61,495 bases of DNA from Arthrobacter terricola. GTDB lineage: Bacteria; Actinomycetota; Actinomycetes; Actinomycetales; Micrococcaceae. The notes below the pieces were generated by a model, which searched no databases, had not been told where the DNA came from, and saw only the letters and a list, made by a program, of their open reading frames with translations. Of this stretch, positions 61,239 through 61,495 are shown one piece after another. The stretch covers positions 1-61,495 of the forward strand of contig NZ_SMRU01000032.1 of assembly GCF_004354015.1 (NCBI RefSeq), in the 5' to 3' direction. The number at the start of each line of letters is the position of its first letter. Position 1 is the stretch's first letter. The position numbers and the translations under genes are program-made.

Positions 61239-61268
61239 GCGGCTCCTGGGTGTTGTTCCGGGAGCCGC
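61239..61268. terminator. Hairpin downstream of the transposase
   Basis: Stem GCGGCTCCTGG / CCGGGAGCCGC, one mismatch, 8-base loop, 35 bases after the transposase stop. The rest of the window to 61495 shows no gene. Confidence 0.55.
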
Positions 61269-61495
61269 CCATCGCGTACCGGCCGGTTGTGGTGTGGTGC
61301 TGGCGAGTCGTTTCTTCCGACTGCAGTGTCAGGCTGACATTCGCGGGTTGGTTACCGCATGACGACTTGTTCGGCTGGAGCCTTATCGGTGTCTAAGATC
61401 GAGCGTCGACGGCTTGGGCTGTCTGCTCATAGTGCGTTCCCGAGTTAGCTCCGGGTGCTGCCATCGCACTTCGGTCATGTCCCGGCCGGCCGTTC

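Noticed and set aside
1..61495. CRISPR arrays, rRNA or intact tRNA genes
   Set aside because: No regularly spaced repeats with unique spacers, no rRNA signature, and only partial tRNA-Ser 3' ends were seen.

Overview
The window reads as accessory DNA of a high-GC actinobacterium, most likely a soil Micrococcaceae of the Arthrobacter / Pseudarthrobacter / Paenarthrobacter group. The grounds are strong GC bias at third codon positions, many GTG/TTG starts, a DUF222/HNH protein, mycothiol-type arsenate reductases, and sugar ABC transporters that carry no ATPase of their own. The genus is an inference from gene style; no rRNA or marker gene is present. No intact tRNA, rRNA or CRISPR array was seen.

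Layout. 1-5.2 kb: HNH endonuclease fragment, small hypothetical genes, AraC regulator, VOC protein, membrane protein. 5.28-5.56 kb: a terminator, a degraded tRNA-Ser 3' end with 11-bp-spaced repeats, and a UmuC-like fragment. 5.6-18.9 kb: a polyol/ketose catabolic locus with three FGGY kinases, two unrelated aldolases, a zinc dehydrogenase, an MFS polyol permease, an ABC importer and a GntR regulator. Palindromes close to CTGTACGTACAG lie at its promoters and suggest one regulon. 19.2-30.4 kb: a block transcribed leftwards with a Rieske oxygenase, its reductase, a VOC protein, a PucR regulator, an SDR, an amino-acid/amine permease, a flavin amine oxidase, a cupin and an aldehyde dehydrogenase; it fits breakdown of a quaternary or other organic amine. 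31.2-37.2 kb: LysR divergent from a DapA-type lyase, an Old-Yellow-Enzyme fusion, an SDR and an MHS-type transporter. 37-41 kb: small hypothetical genes and an AcoR-like regulator. 41-43.6 kb: arsenate reductase pair in a rearranged scar (UPF0158 and resolvase remnants, truncated DinB-like gene). 43.6-52.3 kb: LacI regulator, sugar ABC importer, cytoplasmic GH36 alpha-galactosidase and GH32 beta-fructosidase, the logic of raffinose-family oligosaccharide use. 52.3-61.5 kb: hypothetical genes, IS5 remnant, integrase remnant with a second tRNA-Ser-like att segment, a WYL-like protein, a broken SHOCT gene, a three-gene operon around a TIGR04255-family protein, and an IS1634-family transposase.

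The most interesting points are: (a) two homologous attachment-like segments (about 5.3 kb and 56.3 kb) bracketing 51 kb of catabolic genes; (b) the polyol regulon with two kinase-aldolase modules of unassigned substrate; (c) the uncharacterised three-gene operon at 57.2-59.1 kb; and (d) a 60-bp near-perfect palindrome at 2.57 kb.
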